A DNA stretch of 64,000 nt from the NCBI GenBank assembly GCA_023053545.1, contig JAKZAN010000006.1:2547001-2611000 (forward strand), read 5' to 3'. The first letter of the stretch is position 1. Each line of letters begins with the position of its first letter. A program made the position numbers and the translations under genes. The notes beneath the pieces were generated by a model, which saw nothing but the letters and a program-made list of their open reading frames with translations, had not been told where the DNA came from and made no database searches. Below are positions 27,141-41,108 of the stretch, one piece after another. This DNA is from Lepidurus packardi (lineage: Eukaryota > Arthropoda > Branchiopoda > Notostraca > Triopsidae).

Positions 27141-29958
27141 TCACTCCAGGTTATACACAGGATTGGCGAGCGCCACTGCGGATTCAGAGGGAACCATACC
27201 TTCGACACCACTGTTTCGGTTTTGACCTGTAACTTGACCTTGCTCTTTATTGTAATCCCTAGCTTGCGCTGCCGATAACAATATATGTAAAGCGCCTTGC
27301 AGCCGTAGTAAGTGATCTGCATAATCCAGCTCTCTTGCAATACGCTCTTTCAGCTTAAGGAAAAGTTTGTCAACCTCAGCAGATAGAGTCGTACTCTCGT
27401 AGACATCTGAACGAAGAGAACATTTTCCAATGGTTAAGTAACGGTACAGGCTCTGAAATTTTAAGAAATAAATGTTGGGAAACGGGAAAGTCGTACCTAA
27501 TAATGTGTCTGTCACATCGGCCAGGATGGGAGTGAAGGCGGGTTCATCAATATAGCGGACTAGGAAATTAAGGATGGAAGCCAACGATTTCCCATCACGG
27601 CCCGCTACGGCTGCTCGTAGGGCACCTCGACTGAAGGAGAAATACACAGAACAGACGGGAATTCAGTAATAATGAATTGGGTGAGAAAAGCAGACAATGC
27701 GTGTGAATATACTTTTGAGACATCGCCCCTGCGAACCCACTGCTATGCAAAAGAGCAAAAAGGGGGGGGGAACTTGCATGTATAACGTGCAATTTGCATG
27801 CAGGACCCCAACGCTTTTGAAAACACAGTATTGCCCAAACAAGCATGGAACAATCTCTTGGTTTTACCGCCTTTGGGGAATTAGCCCTCTTATTAGACGT
27901 GCTGCTTTCTCTGGGGAAGACACATTAAACTCCGAGAGATGGGATGTCACCGGCATATTTTTTATGTTTCTTTCAAACTAAGAACACCCAAAACTGCTAC
28001 TGAATACGTTAATACCTTTCCGAATCTTTACCGAGAAAGAGAGTGAAGGAAACAGGACATACAAAAGTCGTTTCCAACAATCATTTCTTTAATGACTTGG
28101 TAAAAAGAGGGGGAAAAAAGAAAACGAGAGAATAAAGTGAGGACTTACCGAAGAAGTTCTTGCATGACGGCCACAGTGGTCCCTGGTTGCCTTTTGGTCA
28201 CGTAAGGGAGGAGCACAGCATCCAAAGCCTTGCTATGCTGAAATTGACGCAGAAGATGGTCGTGGCGAGACTTCTTTTCTTCTGCTTCCTGCTTAACTTG
28301 CACATCTCCCGGTGCAAGATGGTACCCTGCACGCACTTGCAATCTATACGAATAGCGCGGACGAGGAGCAGGAGCTGATGTCTCAGCATTTGAAACAGTA
28401 TCTGCTCTGTGCTGCATGGAAATGAGCCCATCCGACATCCCCACCACGAGCGTGTCATCTTCGGACTAATAAAAACAGCAATAAGAAACGCTGTTGCGCT
28501 ACAACTACACAGAAACTGCGAAAATAAACTGAAGAGGCGTCATAAATAATACTCAACTATATTGTAAAAATATCATGCCTTAGGATCGCGTGTCTTCGAC
28601 TACGCAGTCTGTTTTTCTAACAATAAAAGTCTACTGATTTGATAGTTTATAAGCGAAAACATCCACTGGCTGAAAATATCCAAGTAACGCTGCTCCACAA
28701 TACTTGACACATTCTTTATCTCCTGAGTTCTTAAGAACGGGACTGTAAATAGGAACTTACTGTTATTCCAAGGCTCAAAATAGGTGATGGGTATGTTAAT
28801 GAATGGACGACTTTATAAGATTGGACGTCGTAAATATTCACGTGACGATCTAAGCCACCGGTCAACAATCTTCGTCCACCACTAGCCAATCGGACAGATG
28901 TAATCGTTTTGTGATGCCTTGATATGCAGGCTAGGAGTTTACCACCAGATAAAGCGTCCCAGACCCTCATTTCCGTTCCACCTAAACGAATGCAAGAATG
29001 ATACCAAAATTGTGGATCGGAACAATAAAGTCCATTTCAAATGTGTTTTGTTACAACTAAATAGGAATTTTTACCAACTGAGATGAAAACGCCATCTCCT
29101 GGAAACATAAGGACATCTTCTACAGGCGCGCCATGGTCCATTTTAAAAGAAGGGCCATCGCTAAATGAGCGTGTATCAAACAAACGAACACAGTGATCGT
29201 ATGACCCCGATAGTATTAAGCTTGGGTTCGAGCTGGAAACAAAGCCAGCCCGTACATAATCCTGATGGCCACCGAAGACTTGTAGTTTCGTTTCGCTAGG
29301 AATGTCCCAATAGGCAACCGTTTTGTCGTCAGAGAAACTGGCCAAATGAGTATTATCAGCTAAAAACTTAGCCCTGTGGGCTGGTCTGCAAGAAAGATAA
29401 TCGTTTTATAGGGTACACCATTGCAAAAATTAGCTTACCTATCATGGCCTTTAAATATTCGCAACAAAGATTTTGTTGCTACATTATACAGCTTGACCTG
29501 CCCTTCTTCAGTTCCTGCACAAATCAACTTCCCATCGGATCTGAATGACCCACCGTAAGCAGCTTCCTTGAATCTTGTCAGACTCTTTTGAACAATATGT
29601 GTAATCGGGTTATAAATTTGGACCTGCAGAACGTGAAATATATTTAACCATTAATCTTACTTTTAGTTTAAGGTTTTCAAACTTACTCTTGAAGAACAAG
29701 ACACAGCAATGAAGTGAGGTTCCTTTGGCATAACATCTACATAGTCTATTGGACCGAACTCTTTTACTGTTGTTGGAAACTAGTCGGAAAGAAAAACAAG
29801 TTAAATTGTCGATTTGGCAAGAAACTTAACGAAGATCATAATAATAATAGACGTAAGTCAAAACGCACAGAAAACTTCCTCCAGTAAACATTGTCGGCTG
29901 TTGCTTTTTGGTTTAGTCGAGGCAACTTTTTTGTTTGTGTCTTCTTGAACGAAGCCAT
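27141..29958 (-). CDS. UTP15: U3 snoRNA-associated protein 15 (UTP15)
   Basis: UTP15 is a nucleolar WD40 protein of the t-UTP/UTPA part of the small-subunit processome, needed for pre-rRNA transcription and 18S processing. I assemble seven exons: 29958-29869, 29779-29687, 29623-29439, 29385-29075, 28981-28761, 28465-28149 and 27630-27141, giving about 568 residues; human UTP15, from family knowledge, is about 518. The N-terminus (DNVYWRKFS then PTTVKEFG) fits the family. WD40 blades follow, with typical ends such as VAYWDI, VRLFD, MRVWDA and VNIYD, and ILSGSYDHCV and RLLTGGLDRHV are diagnostic. The C-terminal UTP15 domain carries ALRAAVAGRDGKSLASILNF and later ERIARELDYADHLL. The start is the only ATG that fits the family N-terminus. 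The last exon holds a GT..AG segment of 44 nt whose removal would break the frame, so I keep it. The gene is divergent from dUTPase. Confidence 0.93.
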
Positions 29959-30108
29959 CTTTCAATTTCACTTGTAATTATAGTATGGTCTAAACACTTA
30001 TTTTACCAAGTGGATTTGCACAACGGATTAAAAGCCGACAAACACAGATCACTGAAAACACAACGTGGTCTATCATGCAGATACCGGGACAAACATGGAG
30101 GTGGCTGT

Positions 30109-30421
30109 GGGGTATAACGCGAAACGCGAAGTAAGACACGAAATGGGCTGCGAAACAGCTCTCTCATTGGTTGACTAATTATGATCGTCGTTTAACAAAA
30201 TACTATCAATGTTATTGGATTAGTTAAGATATATTACTTGCTTAATTAACATTAATTTTAAATTATATGTCCAAATTTTAGTTTGGTTACGATAGATTGA
30301 AGTTCTATTTCATACATTAGCATTTGATTGCCCAAGTTATAGTTTCGCATTTTACCAAGTTTCGCGGGATTTCAGTCACGAGGTTTAGCAGGAATTTCTT
30401 GGGTTATGACGTTTAGCGTTT
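30109..30421 (+). mobile_element. Non-autonomous element A, upstream of UTP15
   Basis: About 310 bp with no coding capacity. It begins GGGGTATAACGCGAAACGCG and ends near GGGTTATGACGTTTAGCG, so the ends resemble degenerate inverted repeats of a GGGTAAAACGCGAAA type. Two internal blocks are shared with element B at about 46971-47430 in the same orientation. The left block (30151-30175) contains CGAAACAGCTC and ATTGGTTGAC and matches at 23 of 25 positions. The right block (30337-30374) starts TTATAGTTTCG and matches at 32 of 38. The middle is AT-rich and not conserved. It lies 150-460 bp upstream of the UTP15 start. The transposon class and exact ends are uncertain. Confidence 0.55.
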
Positions 30422-30740
30422 ATTCCATACCTCCATGGAGGTCGGAAGGTTATTTGAACAAAAGAACCCGTCCCTAACCTAACCCACAGAACATGAATAC
30501 TGCTATAATAAAGACTTCCATGTAAGCAAAATATAACATAAATAAATTTGACCATTCTGTTACTCATGACTTTTCATTTCCGAAGCATAATCGAATACAC
30601 AGTATTATGCATTTGTGCCTCATGCGTATTCATTGCTCTTGTTTACATTCGTTGTATATAAGTATTACCTCATTGTATATACGTGTGGTATACTTGTTCG
30701 CTGTATATTTTTGTTCATTTCTTCATCAGATAAAAGAAGC

Positions 30741-31791
30741 ATGTCAGGTATGTATTACTCTGGCTAATTGGATATGAGTCTGGGGCTAATAGTCTGTTGA
30801 ATGTTTATACTTTTAAGCTTCTTTTTACATTCATTTCATCCACATTCAAATAAAACGCACTATATAAATTCATTATGGATGTCAAATTTCTTTCAAACTT
30901 CTTACGTTGAACAATTATTTAAATAAAACAAAGCCCACTTGGCGCCAAACGGACGCCGTCTGTGGTGCCAATTTTTCCCAGAGGTTTGAATAATTTGTGC
31001 TGCCACCTATGATTGACAAGGCTGTGTAGCATATACTGTATAGCACACCACATACTGTGTAGCACTGTGTTACCCATGCTTACCGTTGAGTTTCATTAAT
31101 CCAGTAAATATGAATCCAGTATTACGATTTGTGAAGTTAACTCAAAATGCGTACAACCCGTCGAAGGGTTCGACACATTCTGCCGGTTATGACCTACACA
31201 GGTAAAGTTGGAATTTTTGGTATGGTATAATGTTATATTTTTATTATTTTTATTTTGTCTCGACAGTGCTTACGACTACGAAATCCCACCACGAGGAAAA
31301 GTGGTTGCTTTAACGGACATTCAAATTCAGTTACCCAGTGGTTGTTATGGCCGAGTTGCTCCAAGGTCTGGTCTTGCTGCCAAGCATCATATTGACGTGG
31401 GAGGTAAAGTTCCCTTGTTTATATAATATAATTTAGTAACGGATTATCTTGTATTGTATATTTAGCTGGCGTCATCGACTTGGATTACCGAGGAAATGTT
31501 GGCGTTGTTCTGTTTAACTTAGGAGAAGAGCACTTTCAAGTTAAAAAAGGTGACCGCATTGCCCAGCTAATATGTGAGAAGATCTTATACCCTGAAATAG
31601 AAGAAGTTCAGGTAGTTCCATTAATACGTGATTACTTAAAGTTACATCTGAAGCCACTCAGAGTCTCTTAGCATATATTTCCTATGTTAATAAGCAGTTG
31701 TCGCATATATTAAATATCTAATTTGCAATTCCAGAAACTTGACGACACGGAGCGCGGTGCGGGTGGCTTTGGATCCACTGGCTCTTCCTAG
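30741..31791 (+). CDS. DUT: Deoxyuridine triphosphatase (dUTPase)
   Basis: dUTPase hydrolyses dUTP to dUMP and pyrophosphate, keeping uracil out of DNA and supplying dUMP for thymidylate synthesis. The coding exons 31110-31201, 31267-31403, 31466-31611 and 31735-31791 encode 143 residues, normal for the trimeric family. All five motifs are present: [18 protein letters not shown] (I), PRSGLA (II), [17 protein letters not shown] with the catalytic Asp and base-pocket residues (III), GDRIAQLI (IV) and the glycine-rich [10 protein letters not shown] (V). A 7-nt coding micro-exon at 30741-30747 (ATGTCAG before GTATGT) splices in frame to an acceptor at 31104, adding MSVN; I take this as the likelier start, with 31110 as the alternative. 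An E2F-type palindrome lies at 30939. The gene is divergent from UTP15. Confidence 0.94.
30939..30949 (+). promoter_or_regulatory. E2F-type site TTGGCGCCAAA by dUTPase
   Basis: TTGGCGCCAA is a perfect 10-bp palindrome matching the classic E2F/DP half-site in both directions. It lies 161 bp upstream of the 31110 ATG, within the putative first intron if the 30741 start is used. In other animals dUTPase is expressed at G1/S under E2F control, so the location fits; binding is inferred. Confidence 0.5.
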
Positions 31792-34700
31792 TATATGGTG
31801 AATATTTTCAATTGCTATGCCAATGTGCCCATCGACGCACCGTGTTCTTTATTTAACTTTTGTAAGCCAGTATCGAGAACTATTTTCAGTGCTCATTAGA
31901 ACTGAGGTGTTATGTGAAGGCATTCAGAATACTTGGAATAATCACGTTTTGAATATCAGTTGAAATCTGACTGTCTTTTGGTCCAATCCTTACTTCGTTC
32001 ATTCATTTAACAGTTCATGCGTTCTTTTCATTGTTTCTTGCAGTTGGGTCAGTTCTTTTGCAGCGGCGATTTACCACTTTCATTTAAACTAGTTAACTCT
32101 TGGGTTATGTAATAGGTTGGAATGTAGATTTTTGTCGAATTTTTTTTTCCACTTCCTAAAAAGTATTTTATGGGTGATTATTCAGACAAGCGGAGATCAA
32201 AACAGGCATGACACAGACTTAGATGTTGAGATTTATACCAGGCTGTGGAAATGACGTAGATAAATATGAAGTTTTAAAAAAATGTCTGGAAATTTTCTTT
32301 TATTTTGTATGCGATATTTCTTTATGGGAGTAAAACTGTTTCTCATTGCTACATGTGCTTGCAGTTTTGTGTTACTTCGCTGAATGGCTGATCTAAACTT
32401 GGAATGTAACTGCACCGAATTAGTGCACATGCCAATAGACACTGTAATTCACCGAAGTGTCACAACGATAAACTCAGCATGCGCATCGCTTCAAAACTTG
32501 TAACTTATAACTGCATGGGAAGCAAAACCTTTAATGCCTTTCCCAGGGAAAAGAGAGACGGTGTTTGCCATTTCAACGACCAATTTAGCCTAATAATTTT
32601 GATTTGCATGAAACCTTCCTTTTTTGTTTTTTATAATTGATGGCGTGAGCCTCCAACATGTTTTTTTTTATAAAGGTCATCGGTGGCGTACACATAAGTT
32701 ACTTTATGTGCTTATAGTTTAAAAAGTGCAATAAAAACGTTGATCTGCACTATTCCGCTGTGCTTGAACTATAATGTCCCTGTAATTACTTCGCTTTCCT
32801 AGTCAGCCTCTTCATTAACATTGCAAGTCTTCGCTGTCAGTTATACAAGGTTATACCTGTTTATCTAACTAAAAGTTCCAGATTCCTTGACCTGAAGCTA
32901 TTTTCGCGTGTCTTTTTTTCACCGGTGTCTTGTCGTGTTTAGGCTCTGTAAACTTTTGTTATTGATCTTACGTCTAGTGTATCTCTTTTCCTGGTATTAC
33001 TAATGTCTTTAAGCGTGCTCTGCGGACGAGAGATTGAGCTTGTTTTTGTTTTGGTAAAAAAAAAGCGAGTCGGTATTATGAGCTTCTTGCAGCTCTAGCC
33101 AGTCTCCATACCAAATTGGTTTGACTTGGTAGTTTTCAGAAGGGTCGTAATTCTTTTTATTTTCTCGATAACCGTCGTAAGTGTATGCTTTCGTTTTTAA
33201 AAGTAGAGGTATTTGGCAGCAATGCCAAGCACTTCATTTTGCTTCCCCACGGGGGGCCGGAAACTATTTTTGAAACACACAGAAAGAAAATAGTATGTCC
33301 ATAGTATTTTTGTAGAGTTCTTTCTGAAGTTAACCGTATCGACCGTAGAATAATGTCCACACTGCTGGGGATTTGCTGTGGAATAACATTTGGCTTTGTC
33401 ACTTCGTTATTAATCAAGTAGCGGGTATTCCTGCTTAGAATAGAATCTCTGTGGAATGAAATTAAGCACGCTAAATTAATCGCAGCAAGTGGCAAATGGT
33501 CGAGATGGCGAAGGAACTAATAGCAGTGACTTTTTGTTGAGAAAACCTCAGACTACCGCCACGTGGTGGCTTTGTGAAACGCTGAAATTACGTCACCGTT
33601 ATAATTACGATGTTATGATTCTGACTGGAGTTTTGTTTTGGGAGTAATGAACTATATTAAAGACACTTTTCAACTAATTATGAACCGGAATGGGAAGCTG
33701 GAACCCCTTTTCTGTCAGGGAGTAAAAACCAATATATGTCAATTCGCTTTTGTTGTTTTTTCTTATCGTTTTATCTAAGTAAAAAGTTTATGTGAGTTAT
33801 GGACCACACAAAAAAAATATAATTTGGTAGCCTGGTTGAAAGGATTCCAAAAATAGGCTAGTCGCAAGCCAAGATATGTACTTTTGTGACTTTTTCAGGT
33901 CAAGAGGTGTAGCTTATCTAAAGGCTGACGGAACGAATGATGTTTGGCGTAAATCCAACGCTATTGATGTAAACTAAAAGGTATCTAAGCGGTCTGCCCC
34001 CGTGTTATTGCAATAGGAGGGCCTACCATTATGTTATACCACTAATGAAGCTCGAGACAAGAGCACTCGGGAAATTTAGCGAGCTTTCCGAACGGGAATT
34101 AAAAAAAAATAACTAAAAAGTCAAGAAAGAAGTGTCTCTCTCCTACACGTGATAATGAGACGGGACGTCCTAGCGTTGAAAGTTTATATATCGTACTGTG
34201 CGACGTGAAAACAATTTACGTATCCAAACGTGCCAACTCCAAATCTGTGGTCCAGTATTAACAGGAAAACCGCATCTTTTCTCCGAAATGAAAGAGAACA
34301 AGGTTTAGAGCTCGGGTTTTTTTATTGCCTTAAGACATGAGAAGGCGAAATTTATTAGGGGTATGAAGTTTAACTGCAGATTCAATTGCGTGTTTCAAAG
34401 CCTTAGTTGACAGAAACTTTAGGCTTGGGAGTTTCCTTGTTAGTCTTCATTTTTGATAACTTAACTGTTAATGGTGGGGTACATAAATCTCTTGGACAAA
34501 TAAGACCCTGACCTCCATGATTAAATATTTTTATCCCCGAGATGCGCATGTCCTGAATGTGGAGTCAAAGTTGGTGGCTCCGTCACGGATCGTATAACGT
34601 TATAGCTGCGGCTCCGTAGCTTTTCTCGCGTTGTAGTCCCGAACTCCAAACGATGGTTACCGTAGCAGTTTCGTGGAAGATGGCTTCAGAGCTAGCACGT

Positions 34701-35670
34701 TTTGCCTGGCCGTGCCCGGAGAATTTCTTCTGTGAGTCTTATCAAGAGTGGTGCCGCAGTCACTAAATTACTTCGTAAATACTCTTGGCAACTTGTAATA
34801 CTTCTCGAGCGTTAACTCGAGTGGGTTTTGCGTCAAAGTTACAGGACAAACGAAGTTGTTTCGGGAACTTGAAGCAAACATTTCTTCAGGTCAAAAAAAA
34901 AAAACCAACAGAATACTGGTGCAAAACACACTGACCTTTTAAGATTTCGGAAACAAAGGCGTGAGTATAGTGAATATTTTATGATAATGCGATTTATCTG
35001 TGCGAGGTCAACAGAAGAAAATTTAGTGGAGCTTTTCTGCTTAAAATCTCGGTTTTCCAAAGTTGGTGTTATCAAAGATACACAGTAGCCGACCAGGCTT
35101 GGGTTGCCTTTAGGGGAAAAGCTGGTTAATTACAAGGGCAAAGGATGTAGCCGCTTTTGGCAAGTATTAGCGAGTCAAAATTCAATATTGTTCCTTGCTT
35201 AGCACCGATAGCCGGCGTATGTCGATAATTAAGTCTCAAAGTAACGAAATTGTCCGATTGCTGTCTTCGTACTCGCTGGCTGAGCCTCTTTAAGTTCCAG
35301 CATAATCTTTAGTCTGGTGAAGCCAGCCGTAACTGAATTCCTTGCATATTGTAAGGAAGTCGTACTGAATACATCGAGTTGCTTTTCATTTCTTGGAAAT
35401 ATCTTATATTCTCAGAAAAGAGAATAGAAAAGGAAGAAATTAGCTCCGCTACAAATATGCCTTGGAATTGACGTCACGTGTGTCTCATCTCTCATTCCCG
35501 TGTTAAATGCAAAATGCAGAAAAAAACAAAATAGCTTCCACGTTAAAACTCGCTCTAAATTTTTTTCACTAGGCGAAATACTCCCTTCCTGTAGATTAAT
35601 TCAAAAGCGGTAGTTGAGGTTTAGTTAAAATTGCATAGATATTAGGTCTGGTGCAACCTCAAGATTTTTT

Positions 35671-35705
35671 TCTTCTCTCTCTCTCTCTCCCTCTCTCTTC
35701 CTCTC
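35671..35705 (+). repeat. CT-rich microsatellite
   Basis: A pyrimidine run, mainly (TC)n with a few interruptions, of about 35 bases. It is simple-sequence DNA and could act as a GAGA-factor-type site on the other strand, but nothing else supports that. Confidence 0.7.
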
Positions 35706-37186
35706 ATCCGGAATGTAATATTTGTCTTGCTGTTTGCGACAAATCTACAGTTGAGCTAAACTAAAGAGCCACAGGGTACTAACTTTCGTGAATAAAGAAA
35801 CTGAAACTATTTCCTTATTTTTCAATACAAATTCTGGGAAGTAGATTCACTATGGCGTGCTTGTTCATCTTTGTTTTTAATTAACGATTGAAACGGTAAA
35901 AACGTACCTATCGGTCGCCCTTTTATTTTTTTTTATTTTCTTACGGTCTGTTGTCAAGCTCTTCGGTTGGGTTATCTCGGGTGGGCTTGTTGAGCATAAG
36001 TAATTCATATCTTAATTACTTATACATTATTTGTTGCTAGTGTTGGAGCTTCTCTGACGTTGCTGAGCTCGAGTATTTTTTTCCCTATCAATATGCCAGG
36101 CTTTTTGAAGGTCGCAAGGCCAGATGAAATGGGAAATTTCCTCATTTTCTTATGGATGGGCCCGCTGCTGATCAGACACGTTTGGGCAGAGGTAGGAATA
36201 TATGGCAATATAACTCTCGTTGGGTGCTCATACGAAGCTTGAGTGGCGGAGGCAGACGGAACATGTATTGTTAGAGATTCTTGGCTTTCTAGAATTTTCT
36301 TTGAAAATGTCTGACTTTGGGCTGCCCAATTTTCGTGGGAGATTATATCATGTGAAAGTAATGCATAGCCGCCATAATTTTTTTTCGTTTTTTCAGAAGA
36401 CCTTTGTGTAACCTGAGTGTTGGCTACGATACGACAAGCTTTTTTACTCCCGCTTTTCAAGTTGATACGGATGACGCTTTGAATAACCTATAGAAAAAAA
36501 TGCCAGAAAGCGCCACGAAGAGGGTTTCAAGTCTATAGCAGCTTTAAAAAGTGGCTTACGCAAAGTTTGGAGAGAAATATGAATGACAAATTAGAGCTTA
36601 GAAAGACGATAGCAGTGTTCTTACCAATAAGAATGCACGCGTGATGTAATGCGTTGCTTACACGTTAGTTTCTGTGTATAAAGTATTTCGTATTTTTCAC
36701 AGTCTATGCAGCTTAAACACGGTCGATTCGTCTGCCAAATATATTATTTCACTAGCATCGCGTTGCCTGAAAGCCACCACGGAGTAATATTACATATTTT
36801 GGAGAAAAGACGGAAAACAGCAAGGAAATAATTTGTTTCCACCAATTAGGTGTAGGGTCACCGGAGACGGTGGAGAATGTTGAGCTTCTTTAGTAGGGTA
36901 ATCCCTGTCAAAACGATGGTTTTATAAGAAGATCGGTAAGATTACGGGATCGGTACCGAATAGTTATGGATATTTTCTCTCTAATAATTCTGCGGCTCAG
37001 CAATAACCGGAAGGTTTAGTGTGACTTGCTTTTTTAAACCCACGTATCGTCGTTATGAGTATTGCACAGCTTTACACAGAATTTACCATGTTTGATATAG
37101 GCAAAGGTCAAAGGGCTTGTTTGGCGGTCGTGCTTTCGGCTCATCTTTCCGACAAAGATAAGCGTTCAGGGTCCTATGTGTGCGAA

Positions 37187-37207
37187 CATGGAAGTGACAC
37201 TTCCATG
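37187..37207. repeat. Perfect 21-bp palindrome with ETS-like cores
   Basis: CATGGAAGTG and CACTTCCATG flank a single central A, forming perfect 10-base arms. Each arm carries a GGAAGT ETS-like core. It is isolated in a gene-free stretch. Confidence 0.5.
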
Positions 37208-39638
37208 CTTCGCCGAGAGGATTCCATACCCTTTAATTTCCTTGAGCTCAAAATCTTAGCCTTTTGGTTGTGGTTTCGTTTCGAGCTACATATATATTTG
37301 ACGTTAGTATAAAATATCCTCTCCCACTTGCATAACTCCTCAGCTTGGTGAAGATTTCAAATAAATGGCGCTGTTGATCTGGTCTCCTCCTCCTCCGCGT
37401 CCATGTCAATACGTCACAGTCTGATTTGCCCCGTCTTTCATTGTTGATAACATAAAAAGCTTGAGGTCTTGAGATTACGTTATTCGACCAAACGTGAGTG
37501 GGTTGGGGAACTTAAGTGAATTGTTGTGCTTCATTAATCAAAAAGGAAGACTGTATACCGACTTCATACGTTAAGACACTGGCCAGTAAGTGCACTGGCA
37601 CCTAGCTTTCCCGTCTAATTTATCGACTTCATAAGGAAAAGTCGGCCTTTGGAGATGGAGATGGAGGAGAGGGCGAGTAAGTAATACATAAGTAGGTAGT
37701 TTTTCACTTGATAGTCCTTCATTATCAGTGGATGAGATTCTTTCCATGAAAATTCTCGAATGTATTGTGATATTGCCAGGTCCGTAAAGCTGATCTTCAG
37801 AACCTCATTGAGATTAGTTATTGTTTTGGAGACCTGAAGAAAGTTATTTGAGGTAGGATTAGTAAAAGCTGCCAGAACAAAATTCTCGATGTGAGAGGTA
37901 TTGTCAGAGCTCGTTGCAGACAGCGTTTCATAGTTATTCTCTCTGCATCAACCCGAAGCCCTCCATTTCTCAGATGACAAGCTACAAACAGACACACGAA
38001 ACAACTTCCTTCTAAGCACGTTAGGCGATCAGCGGCAGGGCGAAATCTGCTTCGTGTTCTGCTTTGTAGCTGGAATTCCTTTGAAGGAATCATTATTAGG
38101 TTCGTTTCTTCTAGCTGAAGTCTACTGGAAGATATTGGAATCTTAAAATTAGGTACTGGGAGGCCTGGAAAACTATCGACTTGATTATTTCGGAAATATC
38201 GCAGGGATTTACGTTTCCCTGGTGAATTACTACCGAAGACTATAGAATAGAAATTGGCTTGTGACTTCACGGCCTCTTCGAATATAAAACCTCATTGAGA
38301 ATCCCCACTATAGTCATAGCTTTCGATAATCTTGTGGACCCAGGTGTTGTAATCAATATTTAATAGTTCATGATAGGTCAACTAGCCAAACAAGTTATTC
38401 TTCCGTAGGTCTTCCGTGGCATAGGCGGAAGGCCTGTAATCCGTGTAACTTGTAAAGGGTCTAATTGGGTTCGTTGCGTTGCGATGGTTGTATAGTATAA
38501 TGCCCGTACTGCCAATCTTTAATTATTTTTCCAGTACTTGACCCGGAATCCAATTAATTTAGGAGACTGCTGGAAAACTCATTCCTTAACATAATGTTGT
38601 TTATAAAGGAAAAACAAGCTCTACCAATCCTCGTAATGATATTTCTGTGCACACATGTTTAACTATGGTATTTAATCTTTATTTCTCTAAGATAGTTGTT
38701 CCAACTGTGCCTGTGATGGGGGTGAAAAATTCACTTCCTTTATGTAAGTTTTATGACCTGGACGACTCTTTGCGTTTCCCTTTTCTTACTGTGTGTACTC
38801 TGTCCATCGATTTTCTGCAACAATAAGCCATAGCAATTTCTCGACTCTTTTTCTGCGCACTGCAGTGCAGGAGAAAATTTCTTCTATTTGCCTGCGTTCC
38901 AAAACTTATGAATTGGAGCCAAGGAAAAACATTTTCAGTCTATAGCTTGTTAGATGTGATGCGAAGTATAAACGAGTCGATTGCGTCTGCAGGAAAGGCA
39001 TGTCGACTGTAACTTACATTTTTATTTGACGTATCGTACGTAACATACATGCCGAATTCATTTAAAGATCCAGATACGGAGGATTTAGACGTAGAAGTTC
39101 TCTTCAATACCTTTATACACTTCGTAATAAATAGTCTATCAAACGGGAAAGGCGAAGAAAATATTGCGTTTACAAGAATTATTGAATCCCTTCCCCCTCA
39201 GTATTAGCTGTGGTAAAATAAGCATGAACATTTCTATTTGCTCGTGGCTAAAAGGGCTGCACTGTGTATCTTGCTCCTTTAATCTATCATATTGAGTTGA
39301 TCGTACTTTTTTTAGACCTGGAAAACTCCCTACTGACAAGCTGTTTAATATACGAAGCAGGAAAAGGATATTTTTTTTTTCGTTTCCGTTCACAAGTCAA
39401 ACACGTATTTATAGTTCTCACGCGGTTTACTTTTATATGTTAAAAGGTCTGACAAAGAGAAGATCTGGTGGAAAACAAATGTTACACAGTAGATCCGGCG
39501 AAAGGTCAAACTCACAAAATTGTATTGCATTTCTTTTAGAGCATTAAACACAATCCTCGTAACATGCAGAATGGTCTTTTCACTACACGTGTCATTTGGT
39601 AATTACGTTATATACATATAGTTATATCCTGACAACTG

Positions 39639-39847
<209 letters not shown>

Positions 39848-41108
39848 CTTGGGCGGTACACCACCAGAGTTGGCCTTTTCTTATTGTGTTGCCTTTGTGT
39901 AGCTGTGTAATTGCAAGAAGTATAGCAAGAAGGGTTGGCTTTCTATTGCCAATTTTGGCTTTGTAAAGAATAAGTGCACTTTATCTTAATGTTACATAAA
40001 TCTCTGCCTCAGAGTAAAAACGGTAGTTGTCTTGACAACTTGGAGAGGATCAATTGTGAATAAGGTGACTATGGTTCTCCTTACACAGCAATAAGGGCAA
40101 CTGCAGCACCGACAGTTAGCTTCTATTTTTCGAAAAGCGACAGCAGAGCGGTAACTATCTCTATTAACTTAGGTTTTCTTTTAAATCTCTAGTGACCAAT
40201 TTGTTGCAGCACGTGCCGGGTCACATGCAAGCCACATTTATCTTGGTCACGTAATCTTATATTCGTAAGCTTTAATTGCACCGTTTTTTTATAACTTCCA
40301 CGGAAAGACGCACACACCCAAAGCTGCGTGAGGCTAACTTTCGGAACATACAAACATCCCTTGCTTACTTATTCTCCTGACACGGCTGCAGGATAGATTC
40401 GGTATGGTCGCTAATTTAAAAAAGGTGAGGAGCTGCAAGGCCAGCGGGATTGTAGCTTGTGAGCGGTTGTGCGCTCAAGGAGAACCACCTCAGGATTAAA
40501 GGGTTTAGACAATATACAAGGCTGCTTTGCTTGACAGTCACAACAACGCTGTGTTAAATCACGGTAAAGGATTGTTTACGATAGTTAATGATGGCGAAGA
40601 AAGTAGTGATTATTTTAGGTTAACACACAGCGCTCGAAATTTGTTCTATATTGTATCCTTTCTATTTTGTAGACTGTTACATCTGCTCTAGTCATTATGC
40701 TTTCGACAAGCCCATTTTATTGATTTTCAAGTGTTCAATTGGCTCTGTCAATAGGCTGGCTGGTAGCATCAGCGTGTATTCCCATCGGCAGTCCGCAAAA
40801 GCGATTTATCAAGAATTGCGACGGGTAAAGACAGCATCTGTCATCAACGTCGTTGCAGACACAAAAGGAAAGGAGCGTTCAAACACGCAAGTTGGTCGGT
40901 CGTGTCGTGACAATTGTTCCATTGAAAGGATCTGATTGTCTCGCCTCGCCCCCAAGAAAAGGTGCCAATTTTGGGGAAAATAAGTAAGTTGACCTTTTCG
41001 TCGTTCCCATATATGTATATATAGGTATAAAAAGGAAATTACGTTTGCTTAATGTGCATTTGTTCCGGTCTTTTAGGGATTGGAAACCCTTCTAGCTGTT
41101 CCTCGGAG

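Noticed and set aside
36020-36460. 146-codon minus-strand open frame
   Set aside because: No domain, hydrophobic pattern, splice partners or family resemblance; plausible by chance in 9 kb.
37818-38270. 150-codon minus-strand open frame
   Set aside because: No recognisable family and no promoter or splice context; treated as chance.
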